A DNA stretch of 64,000 bases. Origin: Crotophaga sulcirostris. Lineage: Eukaryota > Chordata > Aves > Cuculiformes > Crotophagidae. The notes beneath the pieces are model-generated. The model did not search any database. It was not told where the DNA came from and saw only the letters and a program-made list of their open reading frames with translations. This document shows positions 24,101 through 35,570 of the stretch, in pieces (position 1 is the stretch's first letter; each line of letters starts with the position of its first letter). Position numbers and translations under genes: made by a program. The stretch is from contig VYZB01000171.1 of NCBI GenBank assembly GCA_013397455.1, forward strand, positions 1,695,252-1,759,251, in the 5' to 3' direction.

Positions 24101-25735
24101 ACTGGAAATAGTGATGCTGTTCTTTGGTGCTTTTGTATGTGTATAATGAGGGTTGCTTCCAATATACTGTGTTACTCTTATGTTATATTATTTAAGGTAT
24201 CATTAGTATTAAGATGGAATAAACTTCATTACCAATTGCTGATGTAGCTCTTATATTTGGCCTAAAAAAAATTACTGATTGTTTTCTCCTTAAGTAAATT
24301 GTTTTGCTGTCTGATATACTCTAGGATGGTTTTGAATGTCTTTGACACAAAATCTTTGTAAAGTTTCCCAATTCTCCTGGGAAGAAAAAAATCACTAGTA
24401 TTTATGTTCACCTCAGTGTTATTTTTCAGCTTAAGAGGTATCTTACCTCTTATGACCTTATGTCCATATATATTCCTATATATACACTTGTCTTCCAGGT
24501 ACCAATATCGTGCAGTTTACTTACACTAACATACTTCATAATGTTGTGTGGATCTTCCACTTTGAGTCTAAGTGAACATTTTAATTGGTTTTATTGTCTT
24601 TAAGTTAAAAAATAACACACACAACCTGCTAAACTTAGTGCATTCAGTGTATTTGTCCAGCTGAAATCTGACTTAACAAAGAATTGGTATAAAAAAACCA
24701 ACATCCTACTTCTGGCTGTGCTCTTTCCTTTTCAGGAGGTGGTGCTTTGGGAGTGCTCACATTCATAAACTTCGCACTATTAATCTGTCAGCAAATGGCA
24801 TGTAACTGTAAGGGAAGGGTAGTTTCAAAACTCAGTTTTTCAGGTGGAGAGAACATTTTGTTTCTGATACTGTTGAGTTGTGGGGAGTGCACCCTCTTGA
24901 TTGTACCTATTTTTAACAATACTATTGTTGACCTTGTCTATTTTCCAAAGCCTCTAGTTTTAAAGGATTTGCTTGTGTAAGTAAGATGGTCTTAGGACTA
25001 TCTTACCAAGGTAAGTCTTGAACTTATACCTTGTATCAGAGATATATTTGGATATTATTTTATAAGATTTACAGCTAACCTGAGTAACTCCATATGGGGA
25101 TGTGTTTTGAGCATGGAATGCTGCTTTCTAAATCAGATCAAGCCATTCTGAAACTTCATGCACATGTGTTCATTTTTCAGATGTGTTCTGTGCTAGGCAT
25201 GGCAATGTAGGAAGGCACTATTAAGTCATTTAGGTAATACTATCCTTATCTGTAAGGATTAGATGTGGCTTTTGGAGTATATGAGCAGTCATATGAGCTT
25301 CTGCCCAGTATCTGCTTCAAGAGTTATCTGAAAGGCTTTATTAGGAACTTCATTTCAGTAAGCTTGAGTGAACCTCATGTGTGTCAGTTCTTTCCAAGTC
25401 TTTTCACTCTGTATATTTTGCCTGACGACTGGTACTTGTAAAAGAAATGAGAAAGTGAATTATCAGATAGTAACAAATGATGCGGTTACAAATGTGTAAC
25501 TCTGGTTTTCTTTGTGGATTGAACTCCTTCAGGAAGGAAAAGAGAATGGTTTAAAGTAGAAGATGCAATCAAGGTCCTTCAGTGTCACAAGCCTGTTCAC
25601 GCAGAGTACTTGGAAAAACTGAAACTGAGCTGTTCACCCACCAATGGAAACTCTGTGGTTCCCCCTCTTCCGGATAATAACTCCTTATATGTCACTTCTG
25701 CACAGACTTCTGGGTTGCCCTCTACTGTGAGATAA
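100..25735 (+). CDS. NUDT4: Diphosphoinositol polyphosphate phosphohydrolase 2 (DIPP2), five coding exons
   Basis: Seen: coding exons 100-198, 14244-14354, 22054-22098, 23915-24002 and 25533-25735 join in frame (33, 37, 15, 29 and 1/3, and 67 and 2/3 codons before the stop) to give 181 aa ending in TAA at 25733-25735. All introns are GT-AG. Residues 51-73 form a full Nudix box, GX5EX7REUXEEXGU, with G51, E57, R65, E66, E69, E70 and G72 all present; E66, E69 and E70 are the expected metal-binding and catalytic glutamates. Known of the family: DIPPs cleave the beta-phosphate of diphosphoinositol polyphosphates (PP-InsP5 and related) and also diadenosine polyphosphates, in the cytosol. Length and sequence match vertebrate NUDT4 throughout and diverge mainly in the last 30 residues, which is normal for the family. 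Two adjacent ATGs (100 and 103) start the frame; the second has the better context (A at -3). The paralogues NUDT3, NUDT10 and NUDT11 are less likely from the C-terminal tail. Transcription is convergent with UBE2N. Confidence 0.97.
538..656 (-). mobile_element. LTR end fragment (R-U5 like), copy A
   Basis: Positions 581-656 match the minus strand of 54566-54491 at 67 of 76 positions with no gap, and the similarity extends more loosely to about 553. Read on the minus strand, the order is a GCGCCCAGCGCTG block, a poly(A)-like hexamer (AGTAAA, 609-604), then GCTGCTT...AAACTCC and a TTTATTTGCC end. That layout suggests the 3' part of an endogenous retrovirus LTR. The assignment to an LTR is inference; the repeat relation is seen directly. 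No coding part of an element is present. Confidence 0.55.
1180..1283 (+). mobile_element. CR1 LINE 3' tail
   Basis: It contains the CR1 terminal string GGTTGGAACTGGATGAT... followed by AAGGTCCATTCCAACCCAAA and ends in TATGATCTTATGATTCT, a degenerate ATTCTATG tail. It is a short 5'-truncated copy in intron 1 of NUDT4. Confidence 0.85.
5824..6140 (-). mobile_element. CR1 LINE 3' fragment
   Basis: It starts with the reverse-complement tail TAGAATCAGAATGGGTTTGG and runs through the antisense ORF2 C-terminal region (CTGGGCAACCTGTTCCAGTG). It is a decayed, 5'-truncated copy, antisense to NUDT4. Confidence 0.88.
14244..14354 (+). CDS. NUDT4: NUDT4 coding exon 2 (most of the Nudix box)
   Basis: It encodes residues 34-70 (37 codons, phase 0 at both ends). 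It contains the beta-strand VLLVSSSRYPDQWIVPGGG and the first 20 residues of the Nudix box, including E66, E69 and E70. The acceptor is TTATTTATAG and the donor is GAG|GTAACA, which lacks the usual G at +5. Reading beyond the donor gives a short spurious extension into intron 2. Confidence 0.96.
14355..22053 (+). other. NUDT4: NUDT4 intron 2
   Basis: This 7.7-kb intron is AT-rich. Its only recognisable element is the CR1 tail at 15928-16075 (plus). I see no exon or RNA gene in the rest. Confidence 0.75.
15928..16075 (+). mobile_element. CR1 LINE 3' tail
   Basis: It has the signature GTGGTTGAGTCACCATCCCT, then GACTCAATGATCTCAAAGGT and a tail of two ATTCTATG units. This belongs to a different CR1 subfamily from the copies with GGTTGGAACTGGATGATC, and to the same type as the copy at 57825-58262. 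Confidence 0.85.
22054..22098 (+). CDS. NUDT4: NUDT4 coding exon 3 (45 nt)
   Basis: It is very short: 15 codons, residues 71-85, AGVKGKLGRLLGIFE. It is bounded by acceptor TTTCGTAG and donor GAG|GTGAGC, with phase 0 on both sides. It supplies the final AGV of the Nudix box. It is too short to be found by open-frame length and was located by protein similarity and splice sites. Confidence 0.95.
22099..23914 (+). other. NUDT4: NUDT4 intron 3
   Basis: A 1.8-kb intron ending in a pyrimidine tract and the tandem AAGCAG acceptor. No repeats or other features are recognised. Confidence 0.75.
23915..24002 (+). CDS. NUDT4: NUDT4 coding exon 4 with tandem acceptor
   Basis: It encodes residues 86 to about 115 (QNQDRKHRTYVYVLTVTEIL...). 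The acceptor is a NAGNAG tandem, AAGCAG at 23912-23917. Use of the first AG starts the exon at 23915 and includes Gln86; use of the second starts it at 23918 and omits Gln86. The donor G|GTAAAC leaves phase 1, joined to the GA of exon 5. Confidence 0.95.
24003..25532 (+). other. NUDT4: NUDT4 intron 4
   Basis: A 1.5-kb intron from GTAAAC to ACTCCTTCAG, splitting a codon in phase 1. No repeats or embedded genes are recognised. Confidence 0.75.
25533..25735 (+). CDS. NUDT4: NUDT4 coding exon 5 (last coding exon)
   Basis: It encodes the C-terminal 67 residues plus stop, from GRKREWFKVEDAIKVLQCHK to the flexible Ser/Pro-rich tail ending GLPSTVR. The acceptor is ACTCCTTCAG at 25523-25532. The stop TAA lies at 25733-25735, and the 3' UTR follows without interruption. 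Confidence 0.96.
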
Positions 25736-25996
25736 ACACGTGGATTACCTTTTTATTCATGTCATCACAAGGGGAGACATCTGTGATCACATGTAGGCAT
25801 CTGTATAACTGTCAGTTCTAAGTGAAATCTGTGAATGTGTCATAATGTCAAATTTATTTGAACATGTTTTTCCTTTTTAACAATGTAAAATAGTATTTCA
25901 GCAAACCAAAGCCATATATGGATTTTTTTAAGATGCCTTAATAGGCCATTTTTTAAAAAAAAGAAACTTGAGTATATAAATTTCCATATCTGCTAA

Positions 25997-26002
25997 AATA
26001 AA
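25997..26002 (+). terminator. NUDT4: Proximal poly(A) signal of NUDT4
   Basis: Canonical AATAAA about 260 nt after the stop codon, with GT-rich CAGTGGTGTTC shortly downstream. A second AATAAA at 26205 may serve as a backup. Confidence 0.5.
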
Positions 26003-29000
26003 ATATGCATCTCAGTGGTGTTCAGCTTATTTAAGACTTGTCAGTTCTAGTCAGTAGTTCTGCAAGAGTACTTGCTTAGGAAAAAAGCTTGAGAAAATAG
26101 TCTTATATTAAACTCTTATTTGGTATCCACAGATGAAGCACTAAGACCTTAAGATGTCACTGTTTGGGTAAATGGGTGTGTTGAAGGCAGAGATGAGTGA
26201 CTACAATAAAGCACTAGACCACATCCAGCCTGCTGAGAGCAGAGGATACCAACACTAAGCACTGCTTGCCTCAGTTATCCAAAAGGTTGCCTTGTCCTAT
26301 GCAATCTTTGTATAATGTATGACTAGAGAAAGAACAGTAACTTCTTGCAGCTACCGAAAGTGTCCACTATGCTTCAGTTTCATCACTTGGTCAGCTGATG
26401 AACTGTCAGACTTCAATGAAAAGCACTGTAGAGAATTCTTTCCCCCATTGTTTTTTTCCTTTTAGCATTTTGATACATGTTTTGTTCATGATGTAATTAC
26501 ACTGCAGGTTACAGAAACTTCGGATCTTCAATGCAGAGCATCTCATGTAGTGTTCCTGCAGTCTCACTTAAAAATGTGTAAAGTAAGAGTCACCCAAGGG
26601 GGGCACCCTTATGTTAAAGATGTCTATTGGCAAGTGTGTGTGCAGGTGTCTTGCCCAGTAGGAGCTAATGGTGGTACCATTGTTGAAGACCAGTGGGTTG
26701 ATACTTCAACTAATGGAGAAATAATATTCCTTTCTTATTCAGAAGGTGTGCTGAAAGCCCCAATTTGAAGTTAAATTCTTCAATTTTACTCTTTTAGCAT
26801 CAATTGCTTTAGCTCCTTGAATTAAAATCTGTCCTCTTGATAAAACTTAGCTGGAAAAAATAAGTTACAGCTTAAAAGTTCCCTGTTCTTAATTATTTTC
26901 TCCTTTCAGCCAAAAAGATGAAAATTAAATCCACTGATGGTCTTAATGTTTTTATCATAGGATTACTCTCTCTCTGTATGTGTGTGTCTGGTTTCCTTCT
27001 ACAAGAACACAATCAAATTCATATGAACGTCATAATTCTGACTTTTTTTTCTAGGATCTAAACTCAACTGTACCTCCTCTATAGTCAGCCAGAAAAGGTT
27101 GAGGTAGACCATTACCTCACATGTGAAGTTTATTCTGGGTAAAGCTCATTCTCTTAGACAACATTTAAACCTTTGTAAATAGTCCAACTAGTAAATAGTG
27201 AGTGTAAAATGGAAAATAAATGTAATTTAAACCTTTTGTTACTCAATACACAAATGGTTAACTTCTACTTTTTTAACACAAATTGTGTAAAATGCTGCTA
27301 TAAATTAAACTTTTTTGTGCTGTTACACTTTTTTAGGAGAAAATGTTGTTGCCACAAGTTACTCCTTAGAAAACCAGTCTTGTGCCATATGTAAATGCAG
27401 TGAAACAAGGGAGACAATCTGATCTCTTAATGCAGCTCTCTTTGAAGAGGCATAAATACTACTGACAAGAGGCATGAGCCACAAAGCTGAAGACTTCTGC
27501 AATGTTGGGTCGCATGCTGCTTTTCCACCCCTTTGTCTCTTATTCCAGGTCACTTCCAGAACTGGAAAGAGCATGCAGCTGTGTTCAGGTGCACCTAAAG
27601 GTTGGATGCAGTGCCAACAGCTTATCCTTCCTTTGAGTCATGAGGTGGGGGGCTGGGGAAGAAGTGTTGGTATTTCAGTAGTGCACAGGTGTGTTTTAAC
27701 TGAACCTATTCCAGACTGGGACACCACTTGCTCAGCTCACTTTGAACCACATGGTCCATCAAAAGCACTGTTTTGCCAGGCAAAACAGAGGGAGGTGGAG
27801 GTGAGCATGTTGAAAAACATCTGATCTTTGTTAAAATCATACCCACAGTGTGTAAGGGTACCTCTGGCTCTAAAGCTGCCTTCAAAAGAATTTTTGATCA
27901 CTTTGCTCACTTTTTTGTTCAGTAGTCATTTTAGCTATTTAAATTGAGCAAACTTGAACAGGCTTTCTTGTAACAAGATTATGTAGAATCTGTCAAAGCT
28001 AAAATGAGGCCAGAGTTCAAGTTCTTATTCAGAAAAAAATGTTTGTTTCACATTCTTGGAGTGAAACAAATCCAAGCTTGTATGAGATTTAGTGGTAATG
28101 CATGATCTTATTTTGTAACTCTTCAATTATGTATTTGATAATAATGTAAAAATGTACAGTATTGCTGTTGCTAACAAACTTGGAATTGATTTGCCTATAA
28201 ATATTTTCATTATCTTTTGGTCACACACATTTGAGCTGTTCAGTAGTGCCAGCTAGATCCATTTTTTTTTTAAATGGCATTCATTGTATAAATCTCCAGT
28301 CTATGCAACCTTCAGAAAAAAAGCTCTATTGCATAGCTTGACTTCTACTCCCTTTTGAAGGTAAATGTTTTGTGAATTGTAAAGGTAAACTGAAAACACT
28401 GCAGTTAGGCTACAAGATGCAATAGTGATAAGACAGGCGGTGGTGTGGCTTCAGTCCTAATGGAAATCTGACCCTGAGCTTCAACAGAATGGGTCTGTGT
28501 AAAAACCAGAATAGGAAGGCTAAAGGGTTTCCCTTCTACTACCTATCAATTTAAGAAGCATGTTTTTACATGCATCTCAAGTTAGATGGGCCAAACCTGC
28601 TTCACACAGAGCAGATTTGTGATTTTTCTTATGCCATAAATTGTGTACAATGTATCCAGATTTCTTTTTCAGAGCAGAAGAAAGAAGAGACAGGTTGTCA
28701 TCTGCAATTTTCAGAAAATCTGGTTTGTGCTGCTGCTTTTCCTAGTTTTTTGAGATTATCATGAGCTAGGTTATGGTGGTATCTAATATAAATAGTGTTA
28801 AAGTTTGAAACCATGTGAAGCCAGAATTAAGTGAAGTGGATGTGCTATTAAACACCATAAGACTGAGGTATTGCAAAGATGCTGTTAAAGCCAAAAACCT
28901 TATTTTGGTGCTTATTGCACCCCTGACTTAGCCTAGTGTTGGTCTGTTAACAATGTGCTGTGGAAAAAAAAAATGAGGCAAACACTTGGTTTGCTTACCA

Positions 29001-29139
29001 ATGTGTTTTGTGAAGTGAAAAGGGAAGGGGAGGGGGGGAGTGGGCAAATTGAAGTTGTAAACATTTTAGCCTGCTTGCATGGATTTTTCTTTAAAGATTG
29101 ATGTAAGAATTTTGACTTTTTATATTTGAGAAATACCAG

Positions 29140-29145
29140 AATAAA
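29140..29145 (+). terminator. NUDT4: Candidate distal poly(A) signal of NUDT4
   Basis: AATAAA at the end of the long repeat-free AT-rich stretch. A GTGGATGATGTAG stretch follows ~20 nt later as a possible downstream element. Base composition changes after it. Confidence 0.35.
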
Positions 29146-29160
29146 ATCTAAATTAGTCCT

Positions 29161-31948
29161 GTGGATGATGTAGTCATTCCATTGCAAAGACTGCAGCAGT
29201 GTTTATGCAAGTGTCTTCAATCTCATCTAAATTATATTTACTTTCCTCTAATGTTTCTTAACTCTTGCCTTATCCTTGCATTCCTGCTTTATCTAGTGCT
29301 GTGGAAGAGCTCTCAGAAGGGCTTATCCCAGCATCACTGTCTGAGCTTGCTTGGTGCAGCTCTCTCCCAGGTAACTGTTACCCATCCCAGTGAGATTTCT
29401 ACTTCTTTTTATTACCTTCATACTTGCCAGTTGCAACATAGCCTTATGTTTAATACCTGTACACCAACAGTGAGAGCAGCTGCTGACAAGTCTGGATTTC
29501 TTTCCTTGACTTTGATATCACCTCCACCCCTTACAATGTGTTTCTGTTAATACTCACCCCAGCTTGGAGAGCGCTGTCAGAGCTCACCCTGCTGCTGCAG
29601 CACCCCTCCTCTTGCCTTCTTTTCCACGTTGTTTGGACAGGGAGCAGATACTCTGTTCCCCCTCTCTGCATGACTTCTGACAAGTAGACAGTTACCCCAC
29701 ATCTTTTGTCTCCTGATTTAATTTATTTGTGCCTAGCTCCTACCACTGTATCTGTCTACATCATGTGAAGTTGAAACACAGGAGTAAGGCTAAAGCCTGC
29801 ATCAAAGTAACACCCAGAGGGAAAAGCAAAACAATTGACTTCCAAGACTTAGAAGGAAGGTGATAAGAACCTTCAGGCTTTAAGTTGAATGTATTTTAAA
29901 ACCTTCTCTCTTGCTTTCAACCCTGCCCTGCCTCAGCACTGCCAGGCATTGCATGGTCAGCTCACCCACTGAAGCCAGCACTGTGCCCACATCAGGAGGA
30001 CAATGCAGCACATGTGGAATGGTATCACCTCTTTTAACTTGCAGACTCAGCAGCTGAAGAAACATCCCTGCCTGTGGCATGAGTGCTCTGGGCCATGCAC
30101 CACACAGAGCACTGCTCCTGGGCAGTTCTATGACCCTAAATAAGCAGGAAATGCTGTTCAAGGAGCGATTGAGGGAGGCTGGAGGCTACTGACCCAGCCT
30201 GCTGGTTGCCTGATGGCCCACACTGAACTGCCAGCAGCTCTCAGTGGTAGAACTGGTTCCCAAAGGCTTTCCCTCATCATTTGGTACCACCAGTTCTGAG
30301 GGATGGACAGTACACAGCCACACACACAGCAGTGCGTGCTGCTGGCCAAAGACCACCCCCTCATGCACTTACCCTCGTGCTGCCTTACCTGTGGCCTGGC
30401 ACCTGTCACATTCAGCCAGACTCTTGTCCTAAGGGACTTTTTGCTGCCTTTCAACTGCTTAACAATCCTTAACAGCTCTCTGGGTATGCCACTAACACAA
30501 CCTGGCAACTATCCACAGCAACAGAAGGCAGGAAAAATACCATTAGATTTGCTTACTGTGTCTTCTGAGAGCAGTGCACCTGTAATAATTGTGTGTGGGG
30601 CATAAGACCAGAGCCACCCCCCCCCAGTACATTTATCAGTACCCAGCCTAAGCCTTCAGCGTTACCTGTGAGAATACCAAGGAGCTGGTAAGAAAGCCAG
30701 AGCAGCAGTGCTTCTGAAGGCACAGCAGGTATTTGGGCTGAGATGAGCACACCTACAGCCAGAAACAGCTGAACATCGCACATGACATCTTTCAGATTGA
30801 TAACAGACCTTGTACATCTGTCTACAGAAATGGGACATCTGAACTGGGGGGTACATGTCAGGCAGGGAGGTGCACATCAGGCTTGAAACAAAAATACTCA
30901 TCACGGCAGCTCTGAAGGCAAGAGCCCAGCCTACACCTGAGTACCTGAAACAAAAGTACTCCAGAGACAATGAGGTTCCCACATGAAATGATTTATATTT
31001 TCCTTTGTAAAAAATAAAAAAAAATTAAAATCTCACTGTTAGATGTCACCCTTGCATCAATTTCTATCTGAGAAGCCTCATGCGGTGTGATACACCCAAA
31101 CCACAGGTACTGTACCTCACAGCGCTCCCTAATCTGAGGATTCTTGAGTATTCAGTGCCCCAGTGATGGACTAATGGATGGTGAAAACTCCCTAGCAACA
31201 GACCAAGCTTCCCAGATGAGTCACCTTAGGGTGTAATTCCCTTTCCTAACACCTGTCATGCAGTGGGTAGTGTTCAGCTGACAGCTTCCACCATGCCCCT
31301 TCAAATCAGAGCAGTTTTTGTCCTTAGTTTTCTGCCCTGCAGACAGAGAACAGCCTACTTGCTTACACCTAACCCCTTCTCCTAAAAGTGAGGTGAATTT
31401 CTGAAAGCAAGCACAGATCAAGCAGTTACGCTGCCCGATGCCCCTCTTCTGCTGTACTTGAGTGCAACATAACAATTTGGTATTTGCTCTAAAATCTTCC
31501 TGCATGCTTTGACAGGAAAGGCTGCAAGACACGATACGAAATCCATCACAGCAGACATGTAATTAACTTTGCACTATGCTCATAACATTAACACGATGTA
31601 GGCAAAGCTTAATACATCTATCACTTCGATAGCACGAGAAATCATCCAAACTGTGCACTTCAGTAGGAAAATCTTGTACTACAACAGGCAGATTTAAACA
31701 CAGGCAGGCCAAAAAATAAGCAAGCAGCCTCTGAGCTAGGGTCCCTGGGCATTAGGACAATGGTGTTGCTCGTTTTTCCCCATACCATGGGGGCAGGGGG
31801 AAGTCACAGCAACTGGAACGTGATTTATAAGTTATCCATGTTTATAACAGATGTTAAGAACTGTTAAGAAACTGTTGCACACTGATGGCAGCCCACTGCC
31901 ACAGTTAAATGAAGCTCAGTGCCTGTGTAATGAATAATCACTCTTCCT
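29161..31948. other. Spacer between the convergent genes
   Basis: About 2.8 kb between the candidate 3' ends of NUDT4 and UBE2N. It is richer in C and G than the flanking UTRs. There is an A-rich run at 31010-31038. No repeat family, RNA gene or coding exon is recognised. Several short overlapping open frames occur around 30150-30600 on both strands but resemble nothing known. Confidence 0.5.
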
Positions 31949-31954
31949 TTTATT
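31949..31954 (-). terminator. UBE2N: Candidate distal poly(A) signal of UBE2N
   Basis: Minus-strand AATAAA (TTTATT on the plus strand). Further hexamers at 32516-32521 and 32527-32532 are alternatives. It faces the NUDT4 signal at 29140 across about 2.8 kb. Confidence 0.35.
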
Positions 31955-34900
31955 TCAGTGTCATTTTACATTACAGTCGAGACATGTTATTGACAAAACC
32001 TACCAGACATTTGACTTCAAGAGTAACCTTTAAAAAAAAAAAATCCCAATGAGGAATGTACATAAATTGAGATGTCACAATTTTTAATGTTACTAGTCCA
32101 GTAAGATGTTTCACAATAACCTCAATGCATTGGAAATACACTTTCTTGAAAGCTATAGAAGCAATGTTTCACTTGGTTTAGACTAAAGTCAGCTAAGATA
32201 CACGAAAACTGTTCCATCAGTTCCCAGTGATAATCACATTTCACACCCGTGACAGAACATGGCTACACATGAGGAGACCACCACTGAATGGTTATGCAAA
32301 ACTAAAAGCCTTCCAAATCCTCCTCTTGAGTTAAAGGAAACTACCGCTAAAGTATTTTGCATGTGTGGTTTTAGATCCCACCCAATGAACCCATGCTCAG
32401 CAGCTACACAGTTACAATACAGACACCAACACACAGAATGCCATGATGTCACCACTCTTGTTCAGGATTTTGGGACGTTTTGACACACAGCACCAAGAAT
32501 GCTAGAAGAAACCCATTTATTTTCAGTTTATTGTAATTTTATCTAATGGACACCCACTAAAAACAGAGATAAAACTAATGCTCCCTAACAGCTGCATCTG
32601 CTAACCAGCTGTAATGGTAACAAAAGTAACTGGGATTTTCAGATTAAAGCAGGTGTATATTCACAGCTGTAACTGTTAGTTACAAAGAAAAAAAAAGTTA
32701 TATCCAACTGGCTTCAAAGAATTTAGTCTAGAAGTTTCACACATTCCCCAACATAGGACAGAACAGAATTCCCAGCTTGGCTTTACACAGGACTCTTAAA
32801 CTGGATTTAAAAGTTAAATACATATTACTTAATACGTACAATCAACTTTAAAATATGCCTGAATAGACTCCATAACAACAAAAAATTATTTTTTTTAGGA
32901 AGTCCATTTTCCTTCATTAAAACTATCATTTGAAAATACTCTGAAGCGGTTTTAAATACAGTAGTTTACCTATCCTTTTACACCATTCCTTTCCAACACC
33001 CCCCCACTATGGGCTCTCACTATTCGAACTCAGACAGCGTGGACTTCCTTAATAAAGATCTCAAATTTGTGGAGATAATTAAAAACAAGAACCTAGACAC
33101 ATACGGGCTCAAAGTGGGTTATGGAACCATCAAAAACGTTTACCAGCAATCGGAGGCAGAGTTTTTTCTGTTACTATAGTAAGTTCTTGATAAAATATTG
33201 TTAAGTTTTAATAACATCCTCAGATTAGCTGCCAATTCTAGTGCAGTGCTAAACCCTGACCATACAAACATGTAGCTGCTGAACGACCTTGGGCCTGCGT
33301 TCATCCCACCTAACTGCAAGATAAATTGTCTGGGTGCCAGTTCAAGTCCTGTTTCTCTGTGGAAGGAAGGGAAAGCCACTTTCAAAGGGGATGCTTAGGT
33401 GGGACTGACTGTCCCCTGGGGGTGCCACTCGTCCTCGGAACAGAGCCAGGGCTGAGGAAAGCTCTATACGCAGCGTAAGGTAAGGCTTTCAGAGGCAGGT
33501 GAAGTGAATCCAGTGTGTACCACACAGCTCACGTGTTCCCAGCTGCCCATCACAGAAGTCACCCATGTTAACAGCACAGAACGGGATGAACCCCAGCTAA
33601 ACCTAAACACATGCTCATCTCTAACGAGAAGGCAGAGTTAGTGGTGCTCACCCACTCTGAAGAACAAACCATTTGTTACAAGGCCTGAATGCAATTTACA
33701 TTCAACAAAGAAACTACTTTTATAACGGAGTTTTTTTATAACTCAGTCAAGTGAAAACGCTGAATTCTGAACCAAGTTTCAACCACGCTGCAAAGAGTAC
33801 TTTGAGGGACAACACCTGTTACCAACCACTGAAAGCACTGTCTGTTGGAAAACGTAGTTTTAATAGATATTCTTCATCTTACATAAGAGCACAATAAATA
33901 CACCACGTTCTATAGAAATTTCAGATGACACTAGAGCACAGAAGAGGTGAAAGAGGGAGAACACCAACAGACTATATAACCATTTCCCTGCATTGCATGA
34001 CAAAACACCTCCCAACTGCAAGCTGTCACTAATACACTTCCGATTGTTTTTTTCAGAAGCTTTTAAGTTGCTTTTTGTTTGGTTGGTTTTCTTTTGGTTG
34101 GGTTTTTTTGTGAGGGAGAGGCCTTGGGGAAAGAAAGAGAACAGGGATACAATAAATTAAGGGAAGCAATAAGATGGGCTCCCAGAAAAGATGCTGGACT
34201 CCCAAACAAGATGCGTACACAAAAAAAACAAGAACAAGAAGGAAGTCTTCATCATTTTCCTTCCAGTAAAGAAGCTGTGCTGCTGTTTAAGCAGACCAGT
34301 TGCTCAAGCAAGTAGCTTAATAAAGCTTGTAGGAAAAAACAAACAGTGGTATGAGGTGTTAGCGGTAGGCAGTTAAGCAAACATCAGTCAATAAACAAGC
34401 TGGCTGTAACAGTGGTTCCATACAGTGGTATTTCATGTTAATAGAGGGCAGGAATTAAAGAAGGTAGAAAACTGTGTAGCCTAACATCTGATGACAAACT
34501 GGCAAAGAGAAGTTATGCAGATACTAATAATTAGTGCTGTCATTTGCTCTCAACCTCCTACTTAAATATGCTTATTTCCATTAAAATGCACATCAATGCA
34601 TTACTGAAATTATGGTTACAACGGTTACATCGGAGATTTCATTCTAAAAGTCACTCCAAATGCAATTTCATATTAAATTACCCAGGTAAGGTCACCCACA
34701 TAACACAAGCTAATAAAGAAAAGTCAAATAGAAGCAAAGAAGAGTCTTGTGAATTCCACCTCTTTACTGTTTAATCTGTCAGACTGGTGAAGATAAATTG
34801 TCAATTCTGGTTTCAACTTTTTTTAAATACGATTGTCACATTAGAGAAATGGAAACACAGCAAAATAAACTGTACAAAGGCAAAGTAGAATAACAAAAAA

Positions 34901-35423
34901 TATTTTACTAAGACATAAGATTTACAGGAGATTTTCCAGACAAGCCATACAAAATGGTCACAAGCTTTTTCTTGGAGGGATTTCTTCTACACTTGACAGC
35001 AGAATCACAATATTATTAGTGAAGGTGATGGATGTTTAATGTTCCCATTTTTTGTTCAAACAATGAAGCTTGTCCATCTACAGCGTCTAAGTTAGACTGG
35101 GCTAGAGGGTATATTCTAAAGTATAACTGGTTAGCTGCTTTTGCCAATGCAATTAGCATCACCATAAAAAGGGAGGAGGAGCCCACCAAATTTAAACAAA
35201 AAGCCCCACAGCTAACCCTGCCTACCTTCATTCACAGTGCTTATACTTAAACCGTGATGGGAAAAATGATTAAAAGCAGAGATGTGCTGCTGCTTTTAAA
35301 CAATTTCACAACAATCCAGATGATACTTCTAGCCTCTGCTCATGCGGTACAATAGTGAATTAGGACAAGACACAGATTTGCTAATGTGCATTTAATCACC
35401 AAAGGACTGAAGATGTCTGGGCT

Positions 35424-35429
35424 TTTATT
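35424..35429 (-). terminator. UBE2N: Candidate proximal poly(A) signal of UBE2N
   Basis: Minus-strand AATAAA about 100 nt after the stop codon. If used, it would make a very short 3' UTR. Confidence 0.3.
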
Positions 35430-35529
35430 CTGTAATGTTTCTAAGACTGTGTCCATTAAATGCAAACAAAAAAGGAAGAGGTCTTGGCAGAACAGGAGAA
35501 GTGATGCACACTTGATGTTCAAAGCGCAT

Positions 35530-35570
35530 TTAAATATTATTCATGGCATATAGCCTAGTCCATGCTCTGG
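35530..35570 (-). CDS. UBE2N: UBE2N coding exon 4 (last coding exon)
   Basis: It has 41 coding nt giving A140 (split codon) to I152, [13 protein letters not shown], then TAA at 35532-35530. The acceptor is TTCTTTACAG. It was found by matching the expected C-terminus, as it is too short to stand out as an open frame. The 3' UTR continues to lower coordinates. Confidence 0.96.

Larger units (their letters stand above)
25736..29160 (+). other. NUDT4: NUDT4 3' UTR (extent inferred)
   Basis: AT-rich sequence after the stop with AATAAA hexamers at 25997-26002, 26205-26210, 27215-27220 and 29140-29145. The first is followed within 30 nt by a GT-rich stretch, so a short 3' UTR of about 290 nt is possible. 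The last would give about 3.4 kb. A TGTAAATA Pumilio-type element lies at 27174-27181. The choice of end is inferred, since only transcripts would show it. No repeats interrupt this region. Confidence 0.55.
31949..35529 (-). other. UBE2N: UBE2N 3' UTR (extent inferred)
   Basis: Sequence following the UBE2N stop on the minus strand. Minus-strand AATAAA hexamers occur at 35429-35424 (about 100 nt after the stop), 32532-32527, 32521-32516 and 31954-31949. The last would give a UTR of about 3.6 kb. No repeats are recognised in it. The extent is inferred from signals only. Confidence 0.5.

Noticed and set aside
31010..31038. A-rich run as the poly(A) tail of a retrocopied gene
   Set aside because: The preceding sequence shows no recognisable mRNA body and no target-site duplication was seen.
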